Below, in pieces: positions 25,878-34,789 of a DNA stretch of 64,000 nt. Each line of letters begins with the position of its first letter. Position 1 is the first letter of the stretch. The translations under genes were made by a program, and so were the position numbers. Under the pieces are notes generated by a model that saw nothing but the letters and a program-made list of their open reading frames with translations, ran no database searches and had not been told where the DNA came from. This DNA is from Lachnospira pectinoschiza (GTDB taxonomy: Bacteria > Bacillota > Clostridia > Lachnospirales > Lachnospiraceae), in NCBI RefSeq assembly GCF_020564355.1, contig NZ_JAJCRR010000004.1:124001-188000 (forward strand), in the 5' to 3' direction.

Positions 25878-26257
25878 TGGAAAAGAAGAAAATTGCTTTT
25901 GTTTGTGTTCATAATTCATGTAGAAGCCAGATAGCTGAGGCATTAGGCAATCATTTGAGAGGCAATGATTTTGAATGCTATTCCTGTGGAACAGAGACTA
26001 AACCACAGATAAACCAGGATGCGGTCAGACTGATGAAAAAGTTATACGGGATTGATATGGAAGAAAAACAGTTTAGTAAAACTTATGATAAAATTCCGAC
26101 ACCTGATATTGCTATTTCAATGGGATGTGATGTGGGATGTCCGTATATTGGCAGATATTTTGATGATAACTGGGGATTACCAGATCCAACAGGACAGAGT
26201 GATGAAGTCTTTAAAGAAGTAATTAAGCAAATTGAAGAAAAAATCATGTTATTATAA
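25877..26257 (+). CDS. arsC: Arsenate reductase ArsC (LMW phosphatase type)
   Basis: 126 residues of the thioredoxin-coupled ArsC family. P-loop CVHNSCRS (C-x5-R-S) holds the nucleophile; the MGCDVGCPY segment carries the resolving cysteines; DPTGQSDEVF closes the active site. It reduces arsenate to arsenite and may draw electrons from the adjacent thioredoxin-like protein. Full length. Confidence 0.9.
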   Translation: MEKKKIAFVCVHNSCRSQIAEALGNHLRGNDFECYSCGTETKPQINQDAVRLMKKLYGIDMEEKQFSKTYDKIPTPDIAISMGCDVGCPYIGRYFDDNWGLPDPTGQSDEVFKEVIKQIEEKIMLL

Positions 26258-26287
26258 AAAGAGAAAACTTCCAGTTGAACAAAATCG

Positions 26288-26324
26288 CTGCGCGATGGCC
26301 TGCCAAGGCTGTGGCGCAGTTTTT
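26288..26324 (+). terminator. Terminator of the ars cassette
   Basis: CTGCGC / GCGCAG outer stem with an inner GGCC/GGCT pairing, followed by TTTTTC. Confidence 0.75.
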
Positions 26325-26493
26325 CTACTTTTTCTAAAAAAGGCAGTTGCTTCTTTTCTTAAAAATAGTTATTGTTAAGTTACCACACAAAACATAACAC
26401 AAAAGAAAGAATCACTGCCTATGAAAATAATACCATTACTAGGCTGCTTTCACAAGCAGTTTTATTTTGCAAATGCACCTCCATGATAGGTAG

Positions 26494-26733
26494 TTTCTAT
26501 TATTTGTCATTCAATATGGTGGGTTTCTCTTAATAATAGGATTAGGAGCGTATTTGTTCATAAAGCACCTCGCTAACCCGTTGTTGTTATGGAACATTTC
26601 AAACGGGGTTCAAAGTTATTATATGATTTTATGCCCTACTCTTTTGCTGATTTTGTTTTTGGGCTTCATTACAGTTACAAGAACCCTCAAAATTTTAATG
26701 TATTGGAGCAATTATTTTTTGATAGATGTGTAA
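26494..26733 (+). pseudogene. Fragment of an unidentified membrane protein
   Basis: A 79-codon frame without an ATG, bounded by stops. It is strongly hydrophobic with two potential helices (QYGGFLLIIGLGAYLFI and MILCPTLLLILFLGFI) and ends MYWSNYFLIDV. It looks like the C-terminal piece of a longer transporter-type protein. The rest of 26325-26787 contains only stops and AT-rich sequence. Confidence 0.35.
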
Positions 26734-26787
26734 GTGATTAAAAGAATATCTATATTGAGCTAGATTTATTAGAAGATTAATAGCATC

Positions 26788-26816
26788 TTGACAGGATAAA
26801 AAAAGCGGTGTATATT
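26788..26816 (+). promoter_or_regulatory. Promoter of marR-MATE
   Basis: TTGACA (26788-26793), 17-bp spacer, TATATT (26811-26816). GTTC-N6-GAAC (26823-26836) right after the -10 is a possible MarR operator. Confidence 0.8.
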
Positions 26817-26862
26817 ATTAAAGTTCAAAAACGAACAGTTCAAAATGAAAGAAGGTGCATTT

Positions 26863-27291
26863 GTGAAAAATTATTTTGCACATTGTGTTGATGTAGAAGA
26901 ATTGTATGAAAATATGGTATCTCCTGTTTGTGAAAAATACGAATTGACTTATATGGAGTTTACAGTTCTTATGTTTTTAGCAAATAATCCCCAGTATGAT
27001 ACAGCTACTCAAATTGTTAGATATCGTCATCTTGCTAAATCCCATGTATCTGTTTCAATTCGCTCTTTACAGGAAAGAGGATTGATTTTAGGGGAACATA
27101 AGGGAGGGAATCACAGAACCATTCACTTAAGTGTTGCTGGCAAAGCAACAGATATTATTGCAGCCGGGCGTGCGGCACAGAACAAATTTTGTGAAATAGT
27201 ATTTGCAGGATTTTCAAAGAAAGAAATGGAAAAGCTGCAACAGTTTACAGAGCAGGTAAACAGAAATATCAAGGAATATACGAACAGTTAG
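26863..27291 (+). CDS. MarR-family transcriptional regulator
   Basis: 142-residue winged-helix protein. The region around residues 40-90 holds the HTH (HLAKSHVSVSIRSLQERGLI) and the wing (GEHKGGNHRTIHLSVAGKA). The GTG at 26863 has AAGAAGG about seven bases upstream; the in-frame ATG at 26845 lacks a site. It ends 12 bases before the MATE gene, which it presumably represses. Confidence 0.85.
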   Translation: MKNYFAHCVDVEELYENMVSPVCEKYELTYMEFTVLMFLANNPQYDTATQIVRYRHLAKSHVSVSIRSLQERGLILGEHKGGNHRTIHLSVAGKATDIIAAGRAAQNKFCEIVFAGFSKKEMEKLQQFTEQVNRNIKEYTNS

Positions 27292-27303
27292 GAGAGGTTT
27301 ATC

Positions 27304-28665
27304 GTGGAAAATAACAAGGATTTTTTAGGTACGCAGCCCGTTGGAAAACTGCTTTTTAAGTTGGCAATTCCTACGGTGATAGCACAGTTGATCAATATGT
27401 TGTATAACATTGTTGATAGGATCTTTATCGGGCATATATCGGATGCAGGCAGTCTTGCTCTGACGGGTGTCGGTGTGACCATGCCTATTATTATGATTGT
27501 GTCGGCATTTGCAGGACTTGTAAGTTCAGGAGGTGCGCCACGTGCTTCTATTTCGATGGGAAAAGGAGATATGGACAGTGCAGAGCAAACGCTTGGTGGA
27601 TGTTTTCTTTTACAGGTAATTGTTTCAATCGTTCTGACAGTGGTACTTTTACTGTTTGGAGAAAATTTGCTGTTAGCTTTTGGAGCCAGTGAGAACACCA
27701 TTTCGTATGCTGCTTCATATTTGAATATTTATGCTTTTGGAACGTTATTTGTGCAGTTGACCTTGGGCATGAATGCATTTGTAACTGCTGAAGGGTTTAC
27801 AAAGATATCCATGGTATCCGTTGCTATCGGAGCAATTCTAAACATTGTGCTTGATCCGATTATGATTTTTGGATTAAATATGGGTGTTCGTGGTGCTGCT
27901 TTGGCAACTGTTATTTCGCAGGCAGTTTCATGTATCGTCGTTGTGGCATTTTTGTGCAGTAAGAAATCAATACTTAGACTGAAACGTAAGAATTTGAATA
28001 TAAAGCCCAAAGTTGTGTTCCCGTGCATTGCGCTTGGAACTGCAGCATTTATTATGCAGGCGAGTGAAAGCGTTATATCCGTATGCTTTAATTCTTCCCT
28101 GCTGAAATATGGCGGAGATATTGCGGTAGGTGCAATGACGATTCTTACCAGTGTCATGCAGTTTGCAATGCTTCCTTTACAGGGAATTGCACAGGGAGCG
28201 CAGCCAATTACAAGTTATAATTATGGAGCAAACAATACGGAACGTGTAAAAAAGACTTTTCGTGTTTTATTAACAGTAAGCCTGATTTATTCTGTCACAC
28301 TTTGGCTGGCTGTAATGCTTATGCCACAATTCTTTGTGAGCATTTTTACTCCGGAGACAGCGATGATCGAGTTCGCATCAAAAGCTCTGCGTATCTATAT
28401 GGCAGTCATGTTTTTATTTGGTATTCAGATTGCATGCCAGATGACCTTTACAGCTCTTGGCAATGCGACAAGTTCTATCATTGTGGCAGTTACAAGAAAA
28501 TTTATTCTGCTGTTACCATTGATTTATATTATGCCACATATGGTTTCAGACAAAACCATGGGTGTTTACCTTGCAGAGCCGGTAGCAGATTTCATAGCAG
28601 TAACCTTTACTGCAATTTTGTTTTATTTCCAGTTTAGGAAAGCGATGAACAAGATTGAATCGTAG
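27304..28665 (+). CDS. MATE-family efflux transporter
   Basis: 453 residues, about twelve helices. The N-terminal IPTVIAQLINMLYNIVDRIFIGH motif and the GGAPRASISMGKGD segment are typical of the DinF/MepA-like branch. It exports cationic drugs or metabolites with Na+ or H+. AGGAG precedes the GTG-ATG start region. A terminator follows directly. Confidence 0.93.
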   Translation: MENNKDFLGTQPVGKLLFKLAIPTVIAQLINMLYNIVDRIFIGHISDAGSLALTGVGVTMPIIMIVSAFAGLVSSGGAPRASISMGKGDMDSAEQTLGGCFLLQVIVSIVLTVVLLLFGENLLLAFGASENTISYAASYLNIYAFGTLFVQLTLGMNAFVTAEGFTKISMVSVAIGAILNIVLDPIMIFGLNMGVRGAALATVISQAVSCIVVVAFLCSKKSILRLKRKNLNIKPKVVFPCIALGTAAFIMQASESVISVCFNSSLLKYGGDIAVGAMTILTSVMQFAMLPLQGIAQGAQPITSYNYGANNTERVKKTFRVLLTVSLIYSVTLWLAVMLMPQFFVSIFTPETAMIEFASKALRIYMAVMFLFGIQIACQMTFTALGNATSSIIVAVTRKFILLLPLIYIMPHMVSDKTMGVYLAEPVADFIAVTFTAILFYFQFRKAMNKIES

Positions 28666-28670
28666 TTTAT

Positions 28671-28713
28671 ATAGTCGTTAAGGGGAAATTTTCTTCTTGG
28701 CGGCTATTTTTTA
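28671..28713 (+). terminator. Terminator after the MATE gene
   Basis: 12-bp stem ATAGTCGTTAAG / CTTGGCGGCTAT (three G-U pairs) followed by six T. Confidence 0.75.
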
Positions 28714-28727
28714 TAAAAACGTAATAA

Positions 28728-28951
28728 ATATTGATAAGCTGACACAGGGGGTTACCTTGATTTGTCTTTTGATAGATTTTCCAAGACTTGCAATTTTGCT
28801 GTTTGGTCTTCTTATTAAGGAATTTTTACTTGGAATTATGGAATTGTATTCTATTAAGAAGACGGGTGTGGTACATGGTGCGAATTGGCATGGAAAACTT
28901 ACAACCTGTATGATATATGTAACTTTATTTGTACATATCTGGTGGCATTGA
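28728..28951 (+). pseudogene. Fragment of a CDP-alcohol phosphatidyltransferase
   Basis: IDKLTQGVTLICLLID and GANWHGKLTTCMIYVTLF resemble the middle and end of PgsA-like CDP-alcohol phosphatidyltransferases (the DKLTQ and W-x-GK-x-TT elements). The N-terminal catalytic DG-x2-AR motif is missing, and the frame runs into a different gene fragment near 28945. Non-functional. Confidence 0.65.
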
Positions 28952-29876
28952 TGAATCTGGGAACGGTGCTGTCCTACATGGGTAAAGTGGTCAGTATTGT
29001 AATGCCTGTGATTGTAGGCGGGATTTTGGCGCTATTTATTCATGTACCTATGAAAGGAATTGAAAACAGACTGCTTAAATTAAGAGCTTGTATGATCAGA
29101 TAGAAGCAAGTATTCCGCAGTGGATTACATATATGAATAGTCATAATATCAATGCGGCATGGCTGGAGGAATTAACAGCAGATATCAATATGGAACAGAC
29201 ATTACAAAACTTTTCAACACAGATTGATTCCATGTTAACGAATGTTGCGAGTGTTTTATCCTCTACTGTGAAAGGACTTATAACTGCCAGTTTTGCATTT
29301 ATTATAGCTGTCTATATTTCACTGGATGGCAAAAGAGTGGGACGGCATGCAACGAAGTTAATTACAGCATATTTGAAACCGTCATGGGCTGAATGGATAT
29401 TACATGTTTGCAGGACATTTCGCAGAATCTTTGGCAATTTTCTGACTGGACAGTGCACAGAGACAGTCATACTAGGTTTCCTTATGTGTATAACATTTTC
29501 AATTTTTAAATTGCCGTATGGAAGTTTAGTTGGATTGCTGACAGCAGTATGTGCCATTATTCCTTATGTTGGTGCATTTATTTCCAGTGCGGTAAGTATT
29601 TTCCTTACGTTGCTGGTGACCCCATCGTTAGTAATAAGGTGCCTTATTGTTTATAGTATGACGCAATTTGTGGAGAACCAGTTTATTTATCCGAGAGTGG
29701 TAGGAAGTTCTGTAGGTTTACCACCATTGTATACGTTAATCGCTGCTATGATTGGTGGCAAATTATTTGGAATTATTGGTATTATTTTCTTCATTCCGTT
29801 GGCTGCTGTTGCCGTCGAACTTGTAAAAGAGGATGCAGCAAAGCGTCTACATTATAATAAAAAACATATTGCATAA
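28946..29876 (+). pseudogene. Broken AI-2E family transporter
   Basis: A first piece (frame ending at 29103) encodes MGKVVSIVMPVIVGGILALFI and MKGIENRLLKLRA, the N-terminal helix and P-loop-like 'PMKxIE' region of AI-2E/PerM transporters. After a deletion and frameshift near 29085, a second piece (29088-29876) carries the C-terminal four helices with the hallmarks IPYVGAFIS, FVENQFIYPRVVGSSVGLPP and the final GKLFGIIGIIFFIPLAA. The frame must change between them, so a full-length protein is not made. Confidence 0.75.
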
Positions 29877-29888
29877 TAGAAGGTACTT

Positions 29889-30059
29889 ATGAGGAATGAA
29901 AAATTAGATTTGCTCGTAACTTTTGATAAAAACTATATAGAGCCTTTTAAGGTAATGCTGGGTTATGCAAAATACTGTATTTCTCCATTTTTGTGGAAAG
30001 CAAAAACCGTGAAAGTCAAAAAGCCAATCGTTTTTCGGTACTATACAAACATTATATGA
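29889..30059 (+). pseudogene. Chimeric fragment: GT8-like start
   Basis: A 56-codon frame with an AGAAGG site. The first 24 residues (KLDLLVTFDKNYIEPFKVML) look like the start of a family-8 glycosyltransferase. The remainder does not continue that fold. Probably a deletion junction. Confidence 0.4.
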
Positions 30060-30102
30060 AACTTGCGGAAGGATAATCGAAATGTAAGGACATATATTAT
30101 GA

Positions 30103-30209
30103 ACAAAATTACATATCAGGACATATTTTGGCTGTTTATGAATGGGGACCATTCAATATCGTTTATGGAATTGGCATTCCGGTGTTTTATGTAAGCAGCA
30201 TGAGATAAA
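30103..30209 (+). pseudogene. Short membrane-protein tail, possible PF06541-like
   Basis: One frame reads AVYEWGPFNIVYGIGIP and ends FYVSSMR-stop, resembling the WGP-x-x-x-x-YG-x-G segment of 'putative ABC-transporter type IV' membrane proteins. Too short to be sure. Confidence 0.25.
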
Positions 30210-30242
30210 CATTAATGCTCTGTGGAAAGAGAGGTTTTTTGA

Positions 30243-30725
30243 TTGAATGAGAAGAATATAGAGTATCGTTCTGAAAATTTCTATATAAGGAAAACCGACG
30301 ATAGAGATTATGATAATTTTAGGAAAGTGTGCGAAGCTGAATATCTTATTGGTCGAATATATAAACATCAGCCAAAGATTGCGATGAAATGCTTCTGGGA
30401 GACTTTATTCGAGGGCGAGGATATTCATTATTCGATTTTCCTTCAAGATGGGGAGTTTTTAGGAAGAGTCAGTTTGCAATATGGAAGATGCAAATATCCG
30501 GAGATTGCCATTGTAGTAGTAAAGAAGTATCAGAATCAGGGGTATGGTTTTAAACTACTGAAAGAATGGTGTAGTTGGGTGCATGAAGTGTATGGATATA
30601 GCAGACTTGATATTTTAATAGATGCAGAAAATGAGCCAAGTATAAGGCTGTTTAGAAAACTAGATGTTAAATGGGATTCAAAAGATAGCGATGTTCTTGA
30701 ATGCCATATAGAATTACCTTTGTAA
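30243..30725 (+). CDS. GNAT-family N-acetyltransferase
   Basis: 160 residues. Acetyl-CoA motif A is IVVVKKYQNQGYGFKLLKEW (residues about 89-108), followed by LDILIDAENEPSIRLFRKLD, the usual motif B. The start is a TTG with GAGAGG upstream. This is the only intact gene in a run of broken ones. The substrate is unknown; a RimJ/RimL-like small GNAT is likely. Confidence 0.8.
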   Translation: MNEKNIEYRSENFYIRKTDDRDYDNFRKVCEAEYLIGRIYKHQPKIAMKCFWETLFEGEDIHYSIFLQDGEFLGRVSLQYGRCKYPEIAIVVVKKYQNQGYGFKLLKEWCSWVHEVYGYSRLDILIDAENEPSIRLFRKLDVKWDSKDSDVLECHIELPL

Positions 30726-30781
30726 ATCGGAAAAATTGCAAAGGAATATTATGTTACAATTTATGGTAAAAGGTGATTTTA

Positions 30782-31044
30782 ATGAACATACAGATATTTG
30801 GAACCAAGAAATGTAATGATACAAAAAAGCGGAACGATTTTTCAAAGAACGAGGTATTAAGTATCAGTTCATTGACATGAAGGAAAAAGGAATGTCTAAA
30901 GGTGAATTCAATTCGGTGGCTCAGGTTAATGGTGGCATTGAAAATATGATTAACTGGGATGGCAAGGATAAAGATACACTTGCACTGATAAAGTATATTC
31001 CTTTTCGGTATACATTCCGTTCTGCTTCCTCCAACGCATCATAA
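30782..31044 (+). pseudogene. Frameshifted and truncated ArsC/Spx-family protein
   Basis: It starts MNIQIFGTKKCNDTKK, a Spx/ArsC-type thioredoxin fold. A one-base loss in an A-run near 30822 shifts the frame, after which ERFFKERGIKYQFIDMKEKG and LALIKYIP continue the family. Homology ends near 31002 and the frame closes at 31044. Only one Cys is present at the active site. Confidence 0.65.
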
Positions 31045-31053
31045 TCCTGATAA

Positions 31054-31329
31054 TACAGAAAGCTGGTCAAAGGCGAAAAGAAAAAAGCCTTCAGTTACAA
31101 GAATATAAAATCCGTCTATACGATAGTATTTTTTGAAACAAGTATCAAAGAATTTCATGAATATCCACAAAACTACATTCACAAATTTAAACAGCAGTCA
31201 GACACAGGATTAGAACTGGAATTATTGCAAAAATATGTGTTCATACCGCTTGACATTTTCCATGGAATCTACCACAATGATGGTAAGAGTAACGGGAAGA
31301 GCGGTGTGATTGCAAAAAGCAAAAAATAA
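31054..31329 (+). pseudogene. C-terminal fragment of an Rpn/PDDEXK_2 family nuclease
   Basis: Open without a start codon from after a stop at 31053. KNIKSVYTIVFFETSIKEFH, QSDTGLELELLQKYVFIPLD and the following residues match the second half of Rpn-type recombination-promoting nucleases (often annotated as PD-(D/E)XK transposases). The catalytic N-terminal half is gone. Confidence 0.6.
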
Positions 31330-31332
31330 TAT

Positions 31333-31383
31333 TTTACACAGATTTCACACTAATAAGATAGTGGATTTTACATACATTTTATA
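31333..31383 (+). promoter_or_regulatory. Possible Pho boxes upstream of pfkA-ppk1
   Basis: TTTACA-N5-TTCACA (31333-31349) and TTTACA-N5-TTTATA (31367-31383), both at 11-nt period like the repeats before pstS, pstB and the Na/Pi symporter in this window. PhoP control of the operon is inferred. Confidence 0.5.
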
Positions 31384-31419
31384 TCATAGAACAGAATCAG
31401 AAAAAGAGGAGGTTTCAAT

Positions 31420-32508
31420 ATGCTTAGAGTAGGAATGTTAACCAGTGGCGGAGATTGTCAGGCGTTAAATGCAGCAATGCGGGGTGTGGCAAAAAGTCTT
31501 TACGAACAGTGCAGCGAGGTCGAAATTTATGGCTTTGAAGACGGATACCGAGGACTGGTACGCGAACAGTATCATGTAATGAAGCCGGGAGAGTTTTCCG
31601 GAATATTAAATAAAGGCGGTACGATTCTTGGAACGTCCCGTATGCCGTTTAAGCGGATTCATGAGCCGGATGAAGACGGAAGGGATAAAGTAGCATGTAT
31701 GATTGAAACCTACAAAAAGCTTTCACTGGACTGCCTTGTAGTGCTGGGTGGAAACGGTTCTCATAAGACAGCAGATTTATTGTCAAAAAAGGGATTAAAT
31801 ATACTGACAATGCCTAAAACTATTGATAATGATTTGTATGGGACAGACGTCAGCTTCGGATTTCAGTCTGCGGTAGATATTGCGGCAAATACAATCGACT
31901 GCATACATTCTACTGCGGCATCCCACAGCAGAGTATTTATTGTAGAACTGATGGGACATAAAACAGGCTGGCTGACCCTTTATGCAGGTATGGCAGGAGG
32001 AGCCGATATTTTACTGATTCCGGAAATACCATATGATTTAGAGGTTGTTGCAGAGGCTATTCGTAAAAGAACAAAGGCAGGAAAACATTTTACGATTATT
32101 GCAGCAGCGGAAGGTGCGATTTCCAAAGAGGAAGCAGCACTTTCAAAATCTGAATTAAAAGCAAAAAGAAAGAAGGAGAATTATCCTTCGGCTGCATATC
32201 GAATCGGAGCAGAGATTCTTCAAAAGACAGGTTTGGAAGTTCGTGTGACCGTTCCGGGTCATGTGCAGCGGGGTGGACAGCCGTGTGCCTATGACAGGGT
32301 TCTTGCGACAAGGCTGGGAGCGAAGACCGCAGAACTTATTTTGCAGAAAAAATATGGTTATATGACGTGTGTAAAAGAGAATAAGATAGATATTATCCCG
32401 ATCAGCGAAGTGGCAGGAAAGACAAAGCTGGTTGACACGGATTCAGATATTATCAGACAGGCAAAGTTTGCAGGACTCAGCTTCGGAGATGAACCGTGTG
32501 GTATATAA
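31420..32508 (+). CDS. pfkA: 6-phosphofructokinase
   Basis: 362-residue PfkA-family enzyme, phosphorylating fructose 6-phosphate. The phosphate-donor site is GGNGS (Asn112, Gly113), where E. coli PfkA has GGDGS, and PKTIDND (Lys133), where ATP enzymes of the classic type have PGTIDND. Gly at the second position favours ATP over pyrophosphate, while Lys is usual in PPi enzymes and in ATP enzymes of the actinobacterial type. The N-terminus SGGDCQALNAAMRG is that of the long-chain group. GAGGAGG precedes the ATG. ppk1 follows 41 bases later. Confidence 0.92.
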   Translation: MLRVGMLTSGGDCQALNAAMRGVAKSLYEQCSEVEIYGFEDGYRGLVREQYHVMKPGEFSGILNKGGTILGTSRMPFKRIHEPDEDGRDKVACMIETYKKLSLDCLVVLGGNGSHKTADLLSKKGLNILTMPKTIDNDLYGTDVSFGFQSAVDIAANTIDCIHSTAASHSRVFIVELMGHKTGWLTLYAGMAGGADILLIPEIPYDLEVVAEAIRKRTKAGKHFTIIAAAEGAISKEEAALSKSELKAKRKKENYPSAAYRIGAEILQKTGLEVRVTVPGHVQRGGQPCAYDRVLATRLGAKTAELILQKKYGYMTCVKENKIDIIPISEVAGKTKLVDTDSDIIRQAKFAGLSFGDEPCGI

Positions 32509-32549
32509 GGGGTTAAAAGTGTAAATATGATTACGGATGGGAGAAGAAG

Positions 32550-34640
32550 ATGATGGATAAAGCAAAAGGGTTGCATACCCATAAACCATATTATTATAAC
32601 AGGGAGCTTTCGTGGCTGAAATTTAATGAACGGGTGTTAGATGAGGCGATTGATAAAGAAGTGCCGCTTTGTGAGCGGTTATCATTTGTATCGATTTTTC
32701 AGAGTAATCTGGACGAATTCTTCATGGTGCGAGTGGGAACACTGACTGACCAGATGATTTTTTCGGCAGATGCAAGAGATAATAAGACACAGATGACAGC
32801 AAAGGAACAGCTGTCGGAGATTTTCACATCGGTAGGCGAACTGCTTCGTAAAAAAGACCGGGCGTATCTGAATCTGATGTCAGAAATCGGTGAATACGGT
32901 ATAGAGTTAATCAGTTTTAATGACATTGAATTTGCAGATGCTGTTTATCTTGAAAATTATTTTAAACATTCGATTATGCCGTTACTTTCTCCGCAGATTG
33001 TCGGAAAAAAGCAGCCGTTTCCATTCCTGCGGAATAAGGAAATCTACGCGGTTGCATTGTTAAAGTCTAAAAATAATGAAAAACTCGGAATTGTACCATG
33101 CAGCAGCGAGGTTTTTAAGCGCTTGATACCGATACCTTCAGATAAAAATAAATATATGCTCGTAGAAGAATTAATTCTGCATTTTATGCCACAGATTTTT
33201 TCAAAATATACGATAAAAAGTAAATCTTTAATCCGTATTATCCGGAATGCAGATATTGATGTTGATGATGCGTTTTATGATGAAGATTTGGATTACCGCA
33301 ACACCATGGAAAAAATGATCAGGGAAAGACGAAAGCTGTGTCCGGTTAAAATGGAGTATTCACGCCTGTTGGATGAAAAGGTCATCGTGACACTCTGCAA
33401 GGAGTTAAAGCTGAATAAAGACCAGATTTATTATTCGGAAGCACCGCTTTCCATGTCCTTTATTTCACAGATACGCGATAAGCTGCATGGCAAAAAGGAT
33501 TTGTTTTACGTGCGCAGAGTGCCGCAGAATTCCCGCTATGTACGCAGTTCACTTTCGATGATGGAGCAGATTGAAGCGGGGGATATTCTGCTTAGTTATC
33601 CGTTTGAGAGTATGCAGCCGTTTATCCGCCTGTTAAATGAAGCAGGGGAAAATGAAAAGGTCGTGTCTATTAAGATGACGCTCTACCGTGTTGCGAAAAA
33701 CTCACAGATTGTAGAAGCACTGATTAATGCTGCGGAAAACGGAAAAGAAGTTGTTGTACTGGTGGAATTAAGAGCGCGGTTTGATGAGGAGAATAACATT
33801 GAGTGGTCGCGTCGGTTAGAGGACGCAGGCTGTCGGATTATTTACGGTATTGACCACATTAAGGTTCATTCCAAGCTGTGCCTGATTACGTATTGTGACG
33901 GAACAGAAGTCAAGCACATTACACAGATTGGAACGGGCAATTATAATGAACAGACTGCCAAGCTGTATACGGATTTATCCCTGATGACAGCCAATCAGGA
34001 TATTGCAGAGGAAGCAGCACAGGTATTTAACAGACTGTGTATGGCACAGGTTATGGAAGAAACCCATCATCTTTTAGTTGCGCCGAAGTGTCTTCAGAAT
34101 AAGGTACTTGATTTTATCGAGGAAGAAATATGCCACGCAGATAATAATGAACCGGCATATATTGGTGTGAAAATGAATTCGCTTACGGATAAGACGATTA
34201 TTGATAAGATGGTTGAAGCCTCTCAGCATGGAGTAAAAATTGATCTGGTTGTAAGAGGTATCTGCTGTCTGATTCCGGGTATTGAAGGATACACAGAAAA
34301 TATCAGGGTTATCAGTATTGTGGGACGGTATCTGGAACATTCCAGAATCTATATTTTCGGTACGCCGGAGCGGGATAAGATGTTTATTTCTTCCGCTGAT
34401 TTTATGACGAGAAATATGGTAAAGCGTGTTGAAGTTGCCACACCAATTTATGATACGGCAATTAAAGACCGTGTACGTACGATGTTCGGCATTATGCTGC
34501 ACGATACGGTAAAGGGCAGGGAACTCTGCCGTGACGGCAATTATTACCGCAGGGAAAAACCGCAGGAGGAAAGTGAAGTGATTTCATCACAGGCATATTT
34601 TTCCAATGAGGCGTACTTAGCAGCATCAAAAAATGTTTAA
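32550..34640 (+). CDS. ppk1: Polyphosphate kinase Ppk1
   Basis: 696 residues, full length. It reversibly moves the terminal phosphate of ATP onto polyphosphate. N-terminal YYNRELSWLKFNERVLDEA is a family signature; the two phospholipase-D-like catalytic domains carry HSKLCLI (autophosphorylated His) and LEHSRIYIF. ATG codons at 32550 and 32553 are both possible behind GGGAGAAG. Co-transcribed with pfkA and in a phosphate-rich neighbourhood. Confidence 0.95.
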   Translation: MMDKAKGLHTHKPYYYNRELSWLKFNERVLDEAIDKEVPLCERLSFVSIFQSNLDEFFMVRVGTLTDQMIFSADARDNKTQMTAKEQLSEIFTSVGELLRKKDRAYLNLMSEIGEYGIELISFNDIEFADAVYLENYFKHSIMPLLSPQIVGKKQPFPFLRNKEIYAVALLKSKNNEKLGIVPCSSEVFKRLIPIPSDKNKYMLVEELILHFMPQIFSKYTIKSKSLIRIIRNADIDVDDAFYDEDLDYRNTMEKMIRERRKLCPVKMEYSRLLDEKVIVTLCKELKLNKDQIYYSEAPLSMSFISQIRDKLHGKKDLFYVRRVPQNSRYVRSSLSMMEQIEAGDILLSYPFESMQPFIRLLNEAGENEKVVSIKMTLYRVAKNSQIVEALINAAENGKEVVVLVELRARFDEENNIEWSRRLEDAGCRIIYGIDHIKVHSKLCLITYCDGTEVKHITQIGTGNYNEQTAKLYTDLSLMTANQDIAEEAAQVFNRLCMAQVMEETHHLLVAPKCLQNKVLDFIEEEICHADNNEPAYIGVKMNSLTDKTIIDKMVEASQHGVKIDLVVRGICCLIPGIEGYTENIRVISIVGRYLEHSRIYIFGTPERDKMFISSADFMTRNMVKRVEVATPIYDTAIKDRVRTMFGIMLHDTVKGRELCRDGNYYRREKPQEESEVISSQAYFSNEAYLAASKNV

Positions 34641-34789
34641 GAACTGTTTAGAAATGGTTTTAATTTAAACAGATGCGGACAAATTTTGCTGTATTTTTGC
34701 CGTAAAGTATTATATAATATGTTTGTTTGTGCTACAGGTGCGTAAGCGGGCATAAAATAAAGAAGAAAGGTAAAGATACGGAGAATTTT

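Noticed and set aside
28946..29103. Programmed frameshift in the AI-2E gene
   Set aside because: There is no slippery sequence at the break and residues are missing between the two frames, so deletion and decay explain it better.
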